From Ferrovibrio sp035304305 (GTDB lineage Bacteria > Pseudomonadota > Alphaproteobacteria > Ferrovibrionales > Ferrovibrionaceae): a DNA stretch of 64,000 nt. Made by a program: the position numbers and the translations under genes. The DNA is taken from assembly GCF_035304305.1 (NCBI RefSeq), contig NZ_DATGQG010000072.1:29985-93984 (forward strand), given 5' to 3'. A model generated the notes under the pieces. The model did not search any database. It saw only the letters and a program-made list of their open reading frames with translations, and was not told the DNA's origin. Shown here one piece after another: positions 51,387-60,581 of this stretch; positions within the stretch are counted from its first letter, which is position 1; every line of letters starts with the position of its first letter.

Positions 51387-52148
51387 ATGAGCAATGTTGT
51401 CCTGAATGTCAGCGATGTGCAGAAATCCTTCGGCGGCCTGCGGGCGCTGAGTGACATCAATCTGCAGATCGAAAGCGGCAAGACGCATGCCATCATCGGT
51501 CCCAACGGCGCCGGCAAGTCGACGCTGCTGAATGTCTGCGTCGGGCGGATCATCCCCGACAGCGGCTCGGTCATCTTCGATGGCCAGGTTCTGACGGGCA
51601 AGAAGCCGCACCAGATCAACCAGGCCGGCGTGGCCCGGGTCTTCCAGACTCCGGAGATCTTTCCCGATCTCACCCTGCTGCAGAATGTGATGGTGCCCGC
51701 CTTCGCGCGCCGCGACGGCGCCTTCCGCTTCAATGCCGCAATCGACCTGCGCAGCGAGGCGGAGTTGCGGGATGAGGCCGAGGATGTCCTGCAGGACCTC
51801 GGCCTCCACGATCTCCGCAATCACCTTGCCGGCAGCCTGTCGCGCGGCGACAAGCGTCGTCTCGAGCTGGCGATGTGCCTGATCCAGAAGCCGAAGCTGC
51901 TGCTGCTGGACGAGCCGACCGCCGGCATGTCCCGGCATGATACCAACCGCACCATCGAGCTGCTGCAGCGGATCAAGGGACGCGGGATGACCAAGATCGT
52001 CATCGAGCATGACATGCATGTGGTGTTCAGCCTTGCCGACCGCATCAGCGTCCTGGCCCAGGGCGCGATCATCGCTGAGGGCAGCCCGGACGAGGTCCGG
52101 GGCAACCCGGTGGTGCAGGAAGCCTATCTCGGGGGAGCGCATCTGTGA
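51387..52148 (+). CDS. ABC transporter ATP-binding protein, LivG-like
   Basis: 253 residues. Walker A GPNGAGKST (38-46), Q-loop near VFQTPEIF, signature LSRGDKRRLELAM (Arg in place of the second Gly-side residue, common in the LivG/UrtD group), and Walker B LLLLDEPTAG. Energises the two-permease importer. Its last codons overlap the start of the next gene (GTGA). Confidence 0.93.
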   Translation: MSNVVLNVSDVQKSFGGLRALSDINLQIESGKTHAIIGPNGAGKSTLLNVCVGRIIPDSGSVIFDGQVLTGKKPHQINQAGVARVFQTPEIFPDLTLLQNVMVPAFARRDGAFRFNAAIDLRSEAELRDEAEDVLQDLGLHDLRNHLAGSLSRGDKRRLELAMCLIQKPKLLLLDEPTAGMSRHDTNRTIELLQRIKGRGMTKIVIEHDMHVVFSLADRISVLAQGAIIAEGSPDEVRGNPVVQEAYLGGAHL

Positions 52149-52903
52149 CGACAACGGCCACGACAATCGAACGCCCCTCCGCGCCGGCCGCCGCCGCGGC
52201 ATCCTTCCTGTCGGTACGCAACGTGCATTCCTATTACGGCGAGAGCTACATCGTGCAGGGCGTCAGCTTCGATGTGCGGGAGGGTGAGATCGTGGCGCTG
52301 CTGGGCCGTAACGGCGCCGGCAAGACGTCGACGCTGCGCTCCATCGCGCGGACCGCCGAGCCGGTCGTGCGGCAGGGCGAGATCTGGCTGGACGGCCATG
52401 CGCTGCACAGGATGGCGTCGTTCCAGGCGGCGCAGGCGGGCGTATCGCTCGTGCCGGAGGATCGCCGGATCATCGCCGGCCTCACGGTGGAGGAGAATCT
52501 CATCCTGGCGCAGATCGCCGGTCCGAAGGGCTGGCCGCTCGAGCGCATCTACGAGCATTTCCCCCGCCTGGCCGAGCGTCGCCGGCAGGAGGCGACCACG
52601 ATGTCGGGCGGCGAGCAGCAGATGCTGGCCGTGGCCAGGGCGCTTGCCCGAGACCTGAAGCTGCTGCTGCTGGACGAGCCTTATGAAGGGCTGGCGCCGG
52701 TGATCGTGAAGGAGATCGAGCGCATCCTGGAAGGGGTGAAGATGCTCGGCATCACGACCATCATCGTCGAGCAGAATGCCATCGCCGCGCTGCAGCTCGC
52801 CGACCGCGCGATTATTCTCGACATGGGCGAGGTGGTTTTCCAGGGAACGGCACGGCAGGTGCTCGAAGACGCGGATCTGCGGCAGCAGTATCTGGCAATC
52901 TAG
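52145..52903 (+). CDS. ABC transporter ATP-binding protein, LivF-like
   Basis: 252 residues from a GTG at 52145 overlapping the upstream stop. An N-terminal extension of about 20 residues precedes LSVRNVHSYYGES. Walker A GRNGAGKTS, signature MSGGEQQMLAVARAL, Walker B LLLLDEPYEGLAP. Second ATPase subunit of the importer and last gene of the five-gene cluster. Confidence 0.93.
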   Translation: MTTTATTIERPSAPAAAAASFLSVRNVHSYYGESYIVQGVSFDVREGEIVALLGRNGAGKTSTLRSIARTAEPVVRQGEIWLDGHALHRMASFQAAQAGVSLVPEDRRIIAGLTVEENLILAQIAGPKGWPLERIYEHFPRLAERRRQEATTMSGGEQQMLAVARALARDLKLLLLDEPYEGLAPVIVKEIERILEGVKMLGITTIIVEQNAIAALQLADRAIILDMGEVVFQGTARQVLEDADLRQQYLAI

Positions 52904-53076
52904 ACCGGCCGGCTGCGGCGCTCGCATCGGCACCGACAATGGCGGGCATTTGCTGCCGCACCGCGGTTTTCCCGACGGAATCATGGCCATCGCCGTCCTG
53001 CCGTCGCGGCAGCGGCCGAAAAGGTTCCGCGCGCCAGGCAAAAATTTAGGTCTTCTATCAGGCGGTTCTGGCGGGC

Positions 53077-54522
53077 ATGATGGACGTTATGCATACCGGC
53101 CGTCACCGAAGAATCGCGATCGTGGGTGGAGGATTGAGCGGCGCAGCCATGCTCATCTCTCTTCTGCGATCGCAGTATGCCGGCGAAATCATCATCCATG
53201 AACCCGAGCCGGAAATCGGCCCAGGTCTGCCCTATGGTGCGGCGGCACCGTGGCATCAGCTGAATGTGATCGCAACCCGGGCCAGCCTGCGCGAGGAGGA
53301 TCCGGATCACTGGTGGCAATGGGCAAAGATCCATGGCCCGGCGCTGGGCTGGCCGGACACAAGGCACGCAGACTCTCATTCCTATCTGCCCCGTCGCCTG
53401 TTTGGTCATTACATCCGGTTCGAGCTTGCCGAGGCGCGCCGCGGCAATCCTCACGCGACGGTGACGCATGAGCGCTCTCCGGTCGTGTCGATCGAAGAGG
53501 CGGCTTCGGGCTTCCTGATCACCAGCCGGGACGGGCTGGTATCCTTCTGCGACAGTGTCGTTCTGGCCATCGGCGCGCCCTCGCCGAACCGGTTGCAGGT
53601 TCCCGGCGCGGCAGCGCTTCGCGCCGCAGGTCGCTGGATCGATGATCCATGGGATCCTGTCAGGCTTCGTGCGCTTCCGCCCGACCAGCCGGTGCTGATC
53701 GTCGGTTCTGCCCTTACCATGGCCGATACGGTGGTTTCCCTGAGGCAGCTCGGCCATTGCGGGCAGATCCTTGTTCTGTCCCGCCACGGCATCGTTCCGG
53801 AGGAACGGCGCGAGCAGCCAACGCGTCCCTCGGGTCTGTCGGCCGATCTGTCCGTTCTTCCTCTCAGCACGCTGCTGCGTCAGCTGCGCCATGCGGTGGC
53901 ACTGCACGGACAGGACAGATGGCAGGGCGTCTTCGAGGATCTGCGCTCGTATTCGAATGCGCTCTGGTGTAGCCTGCCGACGGAAGCGCGGCGGCAGTTC
54001 ATGCGGCATCTCAGGCCATACTGGGATGCCCATCGCTTCCGTATGCCGCCGGAAACGGCGCAGATCGTCACCGGCCTTCGCGCGGCCGGCATCCTCCGGG
54101 TTCTGAAGGGTCGGCTGAATGACGTCGCGTTGACCGGTGATGGCATACGGGCACGCGCCGTCATCCGGGGCCAGGGCGGCATTGTCGAGATGCAGGCATC
54201 GGCGGTCATCGACTGCACCGGGCCGCGGCAATCCGACAATGACTGGGCCGGCGGATTGCTGGAGCAGATGCAGCAGCATGGCATGGTGCAAACCTCGCCC
54301 TGCGGCATCGGCATCCATGCCACTCCGGAAGGCGAGATTCTGGCATCCGGCGACCGGATCGTTCCCGGCCTTTACGGCCTTGGGCCTGCTCTCAGGGGCA
54401 CGCTGCTTGAGACCACCGCGATCGCCGAGATACGGCAGCAGGCATCGATGACCGCGGAGCGGCTGGTCGACGGCTGGCAGATTCCCGGTCGCAGCGGAAT
54501 GCGGCCGCGGGCCACCGCGTGA
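53077..54522 (+). CDS. FAD/NAD(P)-binding protein
   Basis: 481 residues. N-terminal dinucleotide fold IAIVGGGLSGAAML (13-26) and a second Rossmann site PVLIVGSALTMADT near residue 209, with GLPYGAAAPWHQLNV typical of the NAD_binding_9 (PF13454) group. That group includes HpnW-like and siderophore N-hydroxylase-like proteins of uncertain substrate. Probably a flavin oxidoreductase in the cytoplasm. Stands alone: 173 bases after the importer and 160 before the next gene. Confidence 0.8.
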   Translation: MMDVMHTGRHRRIAIVGGGLSGAAMLISLLRSQYAGEIIIHEPEPEIGPGLPYGAAAPWHQLNVIATRASLREEDPDHWWQWAKIHGPALGWPDTRHADSHSYLPRRLFGHYIRFELAEARRGNPHATVTHERSPVVSIEEAASGFLITSRDGLVSFCDSVVLAIGAPSPNRLQVPGAAALRAAGRWIDDPWDPVRLRALPPDQPVLIVGSALTMADTVVSLRQLGHCGQILVLSRHGIVPEERREQPTRPSGLSADLSVLPLSTLLRQLRHAVALHGQDRWQGVFEDLRSYSNALWCSLPTEARRQFMRHLRPYWDAHRFRMPPETAQIVTGLRAAGILRVLKGRLNDVALTGDGIRARAVIRGQGGIVEMQASAVIDCTGPRQSDNDWAGGLLEQMQQHGMVQTSPCGIGIHATPEGEILASGDRIVPGLYGLGPALRGTLLETTAIAEIRQQASMTAERLVDGWQIPGRSGMRPRATA

Positions 54523-54682
54523 CGCTCGGTGAAGACGCGCGCGGCGTCGTTCAAGGCTTAGTCCGATCCGTTGCCATTCGGCCCGGCCAGACCATCTTCA
54601 GAGTCCGGCATCGCTCCGTCAGGCAGAGGCATGATCCTGCTGTGCAGGCGGAGCGCGGCGCACGCGGAAGGGAGTACCCACC

Positions 54683-55441
54683 ATGCGGACATTTTCTCGC
54701 CGTTCCGTTCTCCTGACAGCATCTCTGCTGGTTCCGGGTGCCGCCCGCGCCCAGGGATTGCTGGAGCAGGGCCGCAATCTCCTGAAACAGGCACCGGGAG
54801 GCAGTTCCGGCTCCTCGAAATCCGCGGGCAGCGGCCTTTCCCAGGGGGAGATCGGCTCCGGCCTGAAGGAAGCCCTGAGCGTCGCGTCCAGAAGGGTGGT
54901 CGATCGCACGGGAAAAGTGGACGGCTTCAACGGAGACCCGGCCATCCGCATTCCCCTTCCGGGCCCTCTCCAGAAGCTCGAAGGCGCCCTGAAGACTGTC
55001 GGCGCCGGCGGGATGCTGAGCGACCTGCAACTCAAGATGAACCGGGCGGCCGAACAGGCGGCGCCGAAGGCGCTCGACATCTTCCGGAATGCCATATCGA
55101 AGATGAGCATCTCCGACGCCAAGGCCATCCTGTCCGGTCCGAACGACGCGGCCACCCAGTATTTCCGGAAGCAGACGTCGGGCGATCTGACCACGGCCTT
55201 CAAGCCGGTCGTGGACAGGTCGCTTGCGGATGTGGGGGCCGTCCAGTCGTTCAAGGCGGTGCAGGGAAGGGCCAGCGGCATCCCGCTGGCCGGCCAGGAA
55301 GTCCAGTCGCTGAACCTGACGGACTATACCGTCCAGAAGGCGCTGGATGGACTGTTCCATTATCTCGGGACCGAAGAGGCAGCCATCAGGACCAATCCCG
55401 CCGCCAGGACAACCGATCTGCTGAAGAAGGTCTTCGCATAG
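54683..55441 (+). CDS. DUF4197 domain-containing secreted protein
   Basis: 252 residues with GGAAGGGAG upstream. An N-terminal signal containing RR (SRRSVLLTASLLVPGAARAQ) is followed by a Ser/Gly-rich linker and the DUF4197 core: GLKEALSVASRRVV, GPLQKLEGALKTVGAGGMLSDLQLKMNRAAEQAAPKA in parts, and the ending FHYLGTEEAAIRTNPAARTTDLLKKVFA in parts. A widespread periplasmic family of unknown role. Confidence 0.9.
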   Translation: MRTFSRRSVLLTASLLVPGAARAQGLLEQGRNLLKQAPGGSSGSSKSAGSGLSQGEIGSGLKEALSVASRRVVDRTGKVDGFNGDPAIRIPLPGPLQKLEGALKTVGAGGMLSDLQLKMNRAAEQAAPKALDIFRNAISKMSISDAKAILSGPNDAATQYFRKQTSGDLTTAFKPVVDRSLADVGAVQSFKAVQGRASGIPLAGQEVQSLNLTDYTVQKALDGLFHYLGTEEAAIRTNPAARTTDLLKKVFA

Positions 55442-55701
55442 TCCCGAAGGTTTTGAGCGCAGTCGAAAACAAGAGCGGCAGCGGAGCCGAGCTGAAAGAA
55501 ACGCTCTGTTACAGGCGGCATCCGCATCGTGCTGCTGCCACGCGGCCACCGGGCGCCACGATCATGATCATAGTGACAGAGGCTGGGCTGCGAATGGCAC
55601 ATCTGTGACAATGGCGAGGCGCTTATCCTGCGCGCGCAGTGCCGCTTGACGACCGTCATCGCGCTTGGCCTGCTTTTCCGCAGCACGCTGAGGGAAATAC
55701 C

Positions 55702-56676
55702 ATGGCCAAGATAGGTGTTTACTTCGATGCAAAGGCGAGTGATGAGGAGCGGCGCGCCGCAATCTATTCGGGCGACATCTTCATCTATTCAGCAACGCCG
55801 GCTTCGCTTGCGCTGATTGGATTTGCCTGGGAGCTTTTGCGCGAGGCCTTTTCCGGCCTCAATCCGCGCGCTGTTCACAATCACAAGACCAAAGAAGAGG
55901 TCGCGGCAGTCCTGCTGAAGCTGAAGCCGTATTTCATTCACCATCCGCGCTGCAAGGAACTGCTTCCGCAGCTTCTCGCCGAACTGGGCTGCAATCTCGA
56001 CGAAACCTATTTCGATGTGCCACGGCTGCGCTCGGCTTACCCGTCCAATTTCCTGACGACCGGTATCGCCTATGCATTCCCGCCGCATCGGGATACGTGG
56101 TTCTCGGCCCCGTTCTGCCAGGTTAACTGGTGGATTCCTTTGCACGAAATCACACCCGAGAATGCCATGGGGTTTTACCCACACCTGTTCGACACGGCAG
56201 TGGAGAACAACAGCGAGATTTACAATTACTACGAATGGAACGTGGCGCGCGGCGAACAGGCGAAGCAGATCGGCTCACGGCAGATGATTGTGCCCGGTGA
56301 CGTGCAGGGGCCTGCGACGACATATCTGCCGGAACCAGGTGGCATCATCGCCTTCTCCGGCGCGCAGCTCCATCAGACGATGCCGAATACCAGCGGCCTG
56401 TGCCGCTACAGTATCGATTTCCGCACTGTCCACATCGACGATGCATTCGCCAAGCGTGGCGCGCGGAATGTGGATTCGCGGAGCACCGGGTCGGCAATCC
56501 GGGATTACCTCAAGGCCTCCGACCCAACCGAACGCCTGCCTGAACGGGTCATCGTATGCTACAATGATGGCACTGAGGCGAAGGGCGCCCTCATCCACGA
56601 TGGCTATCTGGCGCAACTTGGGCGGCAGAGCCGGGAGATTTCCGGAAGGCGTGATGTAGCTGCGCCGGAAGATTGA
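55702..56676 (+). CDS. Fe(II)/2-oxoglutarate oxygenase-like protein, lower GC
   Basis: 324 residues from the ATG at 55702 with AGGGAAA upstream. No signal peptide. A possible metal triad is visible: H129 and D131 in FPPHRDTWF and H224 in FSGAQLHQTMPNT, with Arg at 235 or 241 (RYSIDFRTVH) as a 2-oxoglutarate ligand; between them lies WWIPLHEITPENAMGFYPH. This arrangement is that of phytanoyl-CoA-hydroxylase-like oxygenases. Three 60-base stretches I counted are 52-60% GC, below the neighbours, which suggests horizontal gain. Substrate unknown. Confidence 0.6.
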   Translation: MAKIGVYFDAKASDEERRAAIYSGDIFIYSATPASLALIGFAWELLREAFSGLNPRAVHNHKTKEEVAAVLLKLKPYFIHHPRCKELLPQLLAELGCNLDETYFDVPRLRSAYPSNFLTTGIAYAFPPHRDTWFSAPFCQVNWWIPLHEITPENAMGFYPHLFDTAVENNSEIYNYYEWNVARGEQAKQIGSRQMIVPGDVQGPATTYLPEPGGIIAFSGAQLHQTMPNTSGLCRYSIDFRTVHIDDAFAKRGARNVDSRSTGSAIRDYLKASDPTERLPERVIVCYNDGTEAKGALIHDGYLAQLGRQSREISGRRDVAAPED

Positions 56677-56866
56677 CGTCGCGGCGCTCGCTATTCCAAT
56701 CTGCTTGCGTAATTCAATCTGCAAAAGACAAGCTGACACGGAAATGCCGGTCAGATGATTTGCGAGATTCGGTCCATTCGCTCCGTTTGACGCGGATTGG
56801 CAGTATTGGCGTCATGAGAATTTCAGGTGAGGTCTCGATTCCCGGCAGTCTCAAACGCACCCGAGA

Positions 56867-57955
56867 TTACGACCCGAAATCACCGGCGATGCCGTTCATG
56901 GTCTGGATCATCGTGGCCCGGAACTGGCCCAGGATCATTCCCTTCCAGGCGTCCGTGTCGCAATAGAAGGCGTCGCGGATCGCGCGTTTGATGTCGGCGC
57001 GGAGTGACGGCGGTGCCGATGGATGGCTGCGCAGCCAGGCATCCGCCCGCAGGGCATCATGCACCTGCGTCTGCGGAACCGTTCCGTATTCCAGCGTCAT
57101 GGTGGTGACGGCGGCGTCCGGGCATTCCTCGTAGGCCGAGCGGGTGATGTAGCCCAGAGTGCGGGGCGAAACGGAATCCGGATCGGAGGACAGGATGAGG
57201 TCTTCTCCCCACCAGCGTTTGGCGCGGGCGGTGATCTGCGGGTCAAGAGCAGCAAAGATTTTCTCGCCATGCCCATACGGGCCAAGGCCCGTATGCAGAT
57301 CGATCCAGGCGACGGCCCGGCGTCCGGCCGCGTGACGGCGCAGAACCTGCCGCACCGTCTTGTTGCTCCACGCCGGTTCCTGTCCGGCATAGAACAGGCC
57401 GTCGGGATGCGCGCTCTGGCCGCCGGTCAGGGAGCGCCGCTCGTTCGCGTCGAGCGCCGCCTGCGCGGCTGCCAGCGCAGCCTCGTTCTTCGGATCGGGC
57501 GGCCATGCCGCGGGAACCAGCAGCGGATGCAGCCGTTCGTAAACAGCATTGACGGGGGCAGGCTGCGAGAAGTCGCGGAAGTTCCGGTTAAGATCCACAT
57601 TGTCTTCATTGGTCCGGTGAAGATGGGAGAACCCGAAGGGGTTCACCGCGTGGATCAGAATGACCGCGACTTTCCTGCGTTCCAGCTGTCCCAGCAGGAC
57701 ATCATCCTGCAAAAGGGCAAGCTGGCACCCGCTGCCGCAGAAACCCTCGACGCCGTGGGTGCCGGAACTGGCGATGAGCGCACGGCTCCATCCGGGATCC
57801 CCGATCAGGGCGACATCGGAGGCGAGTTCCTCGCCTTCGGCACCCCGATACGGATGGATGTGGGTCTCGACGGCAACGCCGCGTCGCGTCGCGGCCTCGA
57901 GAAACCGGTTTCTGGCCTCCCGATAGGTCTGCGAGAAATGTGCGGCTGGGTTCAT
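56867..57955 (-). CDS. M14-like metallopeptidase (DUF2817)
   Basis: 362 residues. Zinc site HxxE in SSGTHGVEGF (H67, E70) and the later His in WIDLHTGLGPYGHG; NPFGFSHLHRTNEDNVDLNRNF is the DUF2817 hallmark. These are M14/aspartoacylase-like amidohydrolases or carboxypeptidases, cytoplasmic here as no signal peptide is present. Its start overlaps the M81 stop (ATGA): last gene of a five-gene operon. Substrate unknown, probably an N-acyl or peptide bond linked to the pathway upstream. Confidence 0.87.
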   Translation of the reverse strand: MNPAAHFSQTYREARNRFLEAATRRGVAVETHIHPYRGAEGEELASDVALIGDPGWSRALIASSGTHGVEGFCGSGCQLALLQDDVLLGQLERRKVAVILIHAVNPFGFSHLHRTNEDNVDLNRNFRDFSQPAPVNAVYERLHPLLVPAAWPPDPKNEAALAAAQAALDANERRSLTGGQSAHPDGLFYAGQEPAWSNKTVRQVLRRHAAGRRAVAWIDLHTGLGPYGHGEKIFAALDPQITARAKRWWGEDLILSSDPDSVSPRTLGYITRSAYEECPDAAVTTMTLEYGTVPQTQVHDALRADAWLRSHPSAPPSLRADIKRAIRDAFYCDTDAWKGMILGQFRATMIQTMNGIAGDFGS

Positions 57956-59430
57956 GGGGTTGCTCCTCCGGCAGAAGGGAATGGATCCGCCACGCGCGGC
58001 CAGTAGTTGCCGTCCCGCTTGGTGTAAGGGGATGTCTCGCCGTCATGCACGAGACCTCCTTCCGTATGGACATAGAGGATGTCCCGCGCGATGGGTGAGA
58101 AGCCGCGATGGAAATGCTGCATCGATTTCACGACGACGATCTGTTTGGACAGGAGATCGATGCCCAGCCCGGTGAAGGCATCGGGATGGAATGTCTGGCT
58201 CCGCTGGGTGATGAGCACCACGTCGATGCCATCCACCTCGATATGGACGCTGGTGCCGAGAGCGGTTCGCTGTCCGGCCATCGATGTCTGGAAATGCTCC
58301 TCGCGAACGGCTTTCACTGTCGCGACGACATCGAGCGGCATCCCCGAAGCCGGGCCGAGCTTGCCGCCGAGGCGCAGCCGCAGGCTGGCGCCGACGCCGG
58401 CATCGGAGCAGATCTGCGCCGCGATCGGATCCCAGTAGAGGCCAGAGACGGCTGACCGGATTCCGCGCTCCAGCATCCTGCGGAGAATGAAGGTGCTGTC
58501 CCCGGCCGCACCGGCACCGGGATTGTCCAGTGTATCGGCCAGCACGACGGGGCCCTGCCCGAGGGACAGCGCGCGGTCGAGCGCGTCATCGACGCCGAGA
58601 TGGCTGGTGCGAGTCCTGTCCCGCATGTCGAAGAGTTCCTTGCCCAGCCGGGCGGCAAGCGCGCGCCCGCTTTCGGGATCATTGTCGGTTATGACCCAAA
58701 TTCTGGCGCCCACATCGGCAACATCGCCATAGGCGAATCCGTGGCCGAAGCTGACCGAGAGCACGCCGTCCCGGCCTTCCAGCGCCTGCATTTTCCGGAC
58801 GAAGCCGGCCATCGGTTCCCGGGTGGTGTGCCAGCCTCCGATCATCCGGCAGTCATGGACCGAGGTGACCGGCTTTATCTCGCCGCGCGCGGCCGCCAGC
58901 GCGAGCCTGTAGAGTTCCCGCGCCCGATCGACCGTGTCGACATGCGGATACTCCTTGTAGGCAACCAGCAGATCCGCATGCTGCAGCATGGCAGAAGTGA
59001 GGTGGCAATGAAGGTCGAGTTCGGCGCCGATAATGACTTCTGGTCCGGCCACTGCGCGCAGGGCCGCGAGGAGGTCGCCTTCGCAATCGTCATAGCCATG
59101 CGCCACCATCGCGCCATGCAGGTTGAGCAGGATGACGTCGACGGGCATCGCATTGCGGAGATCCGTCACCAGCGCGTCGCGCAGGCTTTCATATACCGCG
59201 CGCACCGTCGTGCCGGCCGGCTGCGCGGCCGCCATGAGGCCTTCAAGGACCTCATGGCCGTCCGCTTCGCCCAGCCGGCGCCATTCATGCAGCGGAGCGG
59301 TGAAGTGTCGCGGCTCGTGTCGCGTTGCGTCGCCGCGGAAGATGCCACCTTCCTCGAAGCCCTTCCATCCGGTGGGCAATGGCGCGAAGGTGTTGCTCTC
59401 GGTGGCGATGCCGCCGATGAAAAGTCTCAT
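57952..59430 (-). CDS. M81 family metallopeptidase (MlrC-like)
   Basis: 492 residues from the ATG at 59430. MlrC-family pattern: GGIATESNTFAPLPTG at the start, NLHGAMVAHGYDDCEGDLL, GAELDLHCHLTSAML with metal-binding His, and the C-terminal MlrC domain with VLADTLDNPGAGAAGDS. The type member hydrolyses linearised microcystin fragments; most relatives lie in amino-acid or amide catabolic operons and have other substrates. It overlaps genes on both sides by ATGA. Confidence 0.92.
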   Translation of the reverse strand: MRLFIGGIATESNTFAPLPTGWKGFEEGGIFRGDATRHEPRHFTAPLHEWRRLGEADGHEVLEGLMAAAQPAGTTVRAVYESLRDALVTDLRNAMPVDVILLNLHGAMVAHGYDDCEGDLLAALRAVAGPEVIIGAELDLHCHLTSAMLQHADLLVAYKEYPHVDTVDRARELYRLALAAARGEIKPVTSVHDCRMIGGWHTTREPMAGFVRKMQALEGRDGVLSVSFGHGFAYGDVADVGARIWVITDNDPESGRALAARLGKELFDMRDRTRTSHLGVDDALDRALSLGQGPVVLADTLDNPGAGAAGDSTFILRRMLERGIRSAVSGLYWDPIAAQICSDAGVGASLRLRLGGKLGPASGMPLDVVATVKAVREEHFQTSMAGQRTALGTSVHIEVDGIDVVLITQRSQTFHPDAFTGLGIDLLSKQIVVVKSMQHFHRGFSPIARDILYVHTEGGLVHDGETSPYTKRDGNYWPRVADPFPSAGGATP

Positions 59431-60581
59431 GCTGCCGGTGCCTCGTGTCTGATGGAACGGAGCCGGTCCGGTCCGAGCCGTTCGGCGGATATGCCGTGCG
59501 CCAGGAGATAGTCGGGCAGGTCCCGGCCGAGCAGAATGGCGGCCGCGGCGGCGCCGAGCGCGGGCGCAGTCTGGATTCCGAATCCGCCCTGCCCGGCCAG
59601 CCAGAAGAAGCCCGGGGCGCGGGAATCGAATCCCGCAACAGGCTCCTCGTCCGGCAGGAATGACCGCAGGCCCGCCCAAGCCTTGAAGACGCGCCGAACG
59701 GGCAGGTCCAGCATCTGCTGCAGGCGATCGATGCAGATCGCGATGTCGAGCTCCTCGGGCTGCGCATCGCAGGGGTCCGATGGCGTCGCATCGATGGGGG
59801 AGGCGAGCAGCCGCCCCGCATCCGGCTTCATGTAGAAGCCGGTCGCGAAATCGACCGTCAGGGGCCAGGAATGGATGTCATGGCCCGGCGGCGGATCGAC
59901 CAGCACCATGGTGCGGCGTTTGGGAACAACGCCGAGTGGCGGCAGGCCAGCCATCGCTGCAACGGCATCGGCCCAGGCCCCCGCGGCATTGACTACGACC
60001 GGCGCGATCCACTCGCCCTGGCTTGTCCTGATGCGCCATGAGCTGCCGACAGGATCGATGCCCACGACATCGGCATCGGTGACGAGCTTCAGCCCCCAGG
60101 ACCGGGCACTGCGCAGAAATCCCTGATACAGGGCGTCGACGTCGATGTCGCAGATATCCGGATCATGGAATGCCGCTGCCAGCGCCTCCTCGCGGAGAAT
60201 GGGCAGCAGTTTCCGTGCATCGGACAGGGGAATTCCGGTCAGACGCCCGCCCTGCTCGGCGACATTCCGCGCATAGGTCCGGAGCCGTTCTTCACCTTCC
60301 TGGTTCGCGATCAGCAACTGGCCGCGCCGGCTCAACAGGGGTTGCCCGGTGAAGCCGGCGGGCGGATCGCTGAGCATCGCATAGCTGGCATGGCTGAGCT
60401 GACGCACGAGGGGTGCGCCATGGTCGGGCGTGTAGACGGCGGCCGAGCGGCCCGTGGTGTGGTAGCCGACATGGCTTTCGCGCTCGAGCAGCACGACCTG
60501 CCGCTCGCCGGCCAGGAAATACGCGAGAGACGCACCGGCAATCCCGCCGCCGATGATGATGACATCGCAGTGCTGCGGCAT
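59427..60581 (-). CDS. FAD-dependent amino-acid/amine oxidoreductase, DAO family
   Basis: 384 residues from the ATG at 60581. FAD fold DVIIIGGGIAGASLAYFLA (6-24), TTGRSAAVYTPDHG following the family's GRS(G/S)AA pattern, VVNAAGAWADAVAAM, and GFFWLAGQGGFGIQTAPALG near the C-terminus. Closest in style to glycine oxidase/D-amino-acid or sarcosine-like dehydrogenases. It would oxidise an amine or D-amino acid to an imine and so a keto acid. Overlaps the ThDP enzyme and M81 genes. Confidence 0.9.
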   Translation of the reverse strand: MPQHCDVIIIGGGIAGASLAYFLAGERQVVLLERESHVGYHTTGRSAAVYTPDHGAPLVRQLSHASYAMLSDPPAGFTGQPLLSRRGQLLIANQEGEERLRTYARNVAEQGGRLTGIPLSDARKLLPILREEALAAAFHDPDICDIDVDALYQGFLRSARSWGLKLVTDADVVGIDPVGSSWRIRTSQGEWIAPVVVNAAGAWADAVAAMAGLPPLGVVPKRRTMVLVDPPPGHDIHSWPLTVDFATGFYMKPDAGRLLASPIDATPSDPCDAQPEELDIAICIDRLQQMLDLPVRRVFKAWAGLRSFLPDEEPVAGFDSRAPGFFWLAGQGGFGIQTAPALGAAAAAILLGRDLPDYLLAHGISAERLGPDRLRSIRHEAPAA

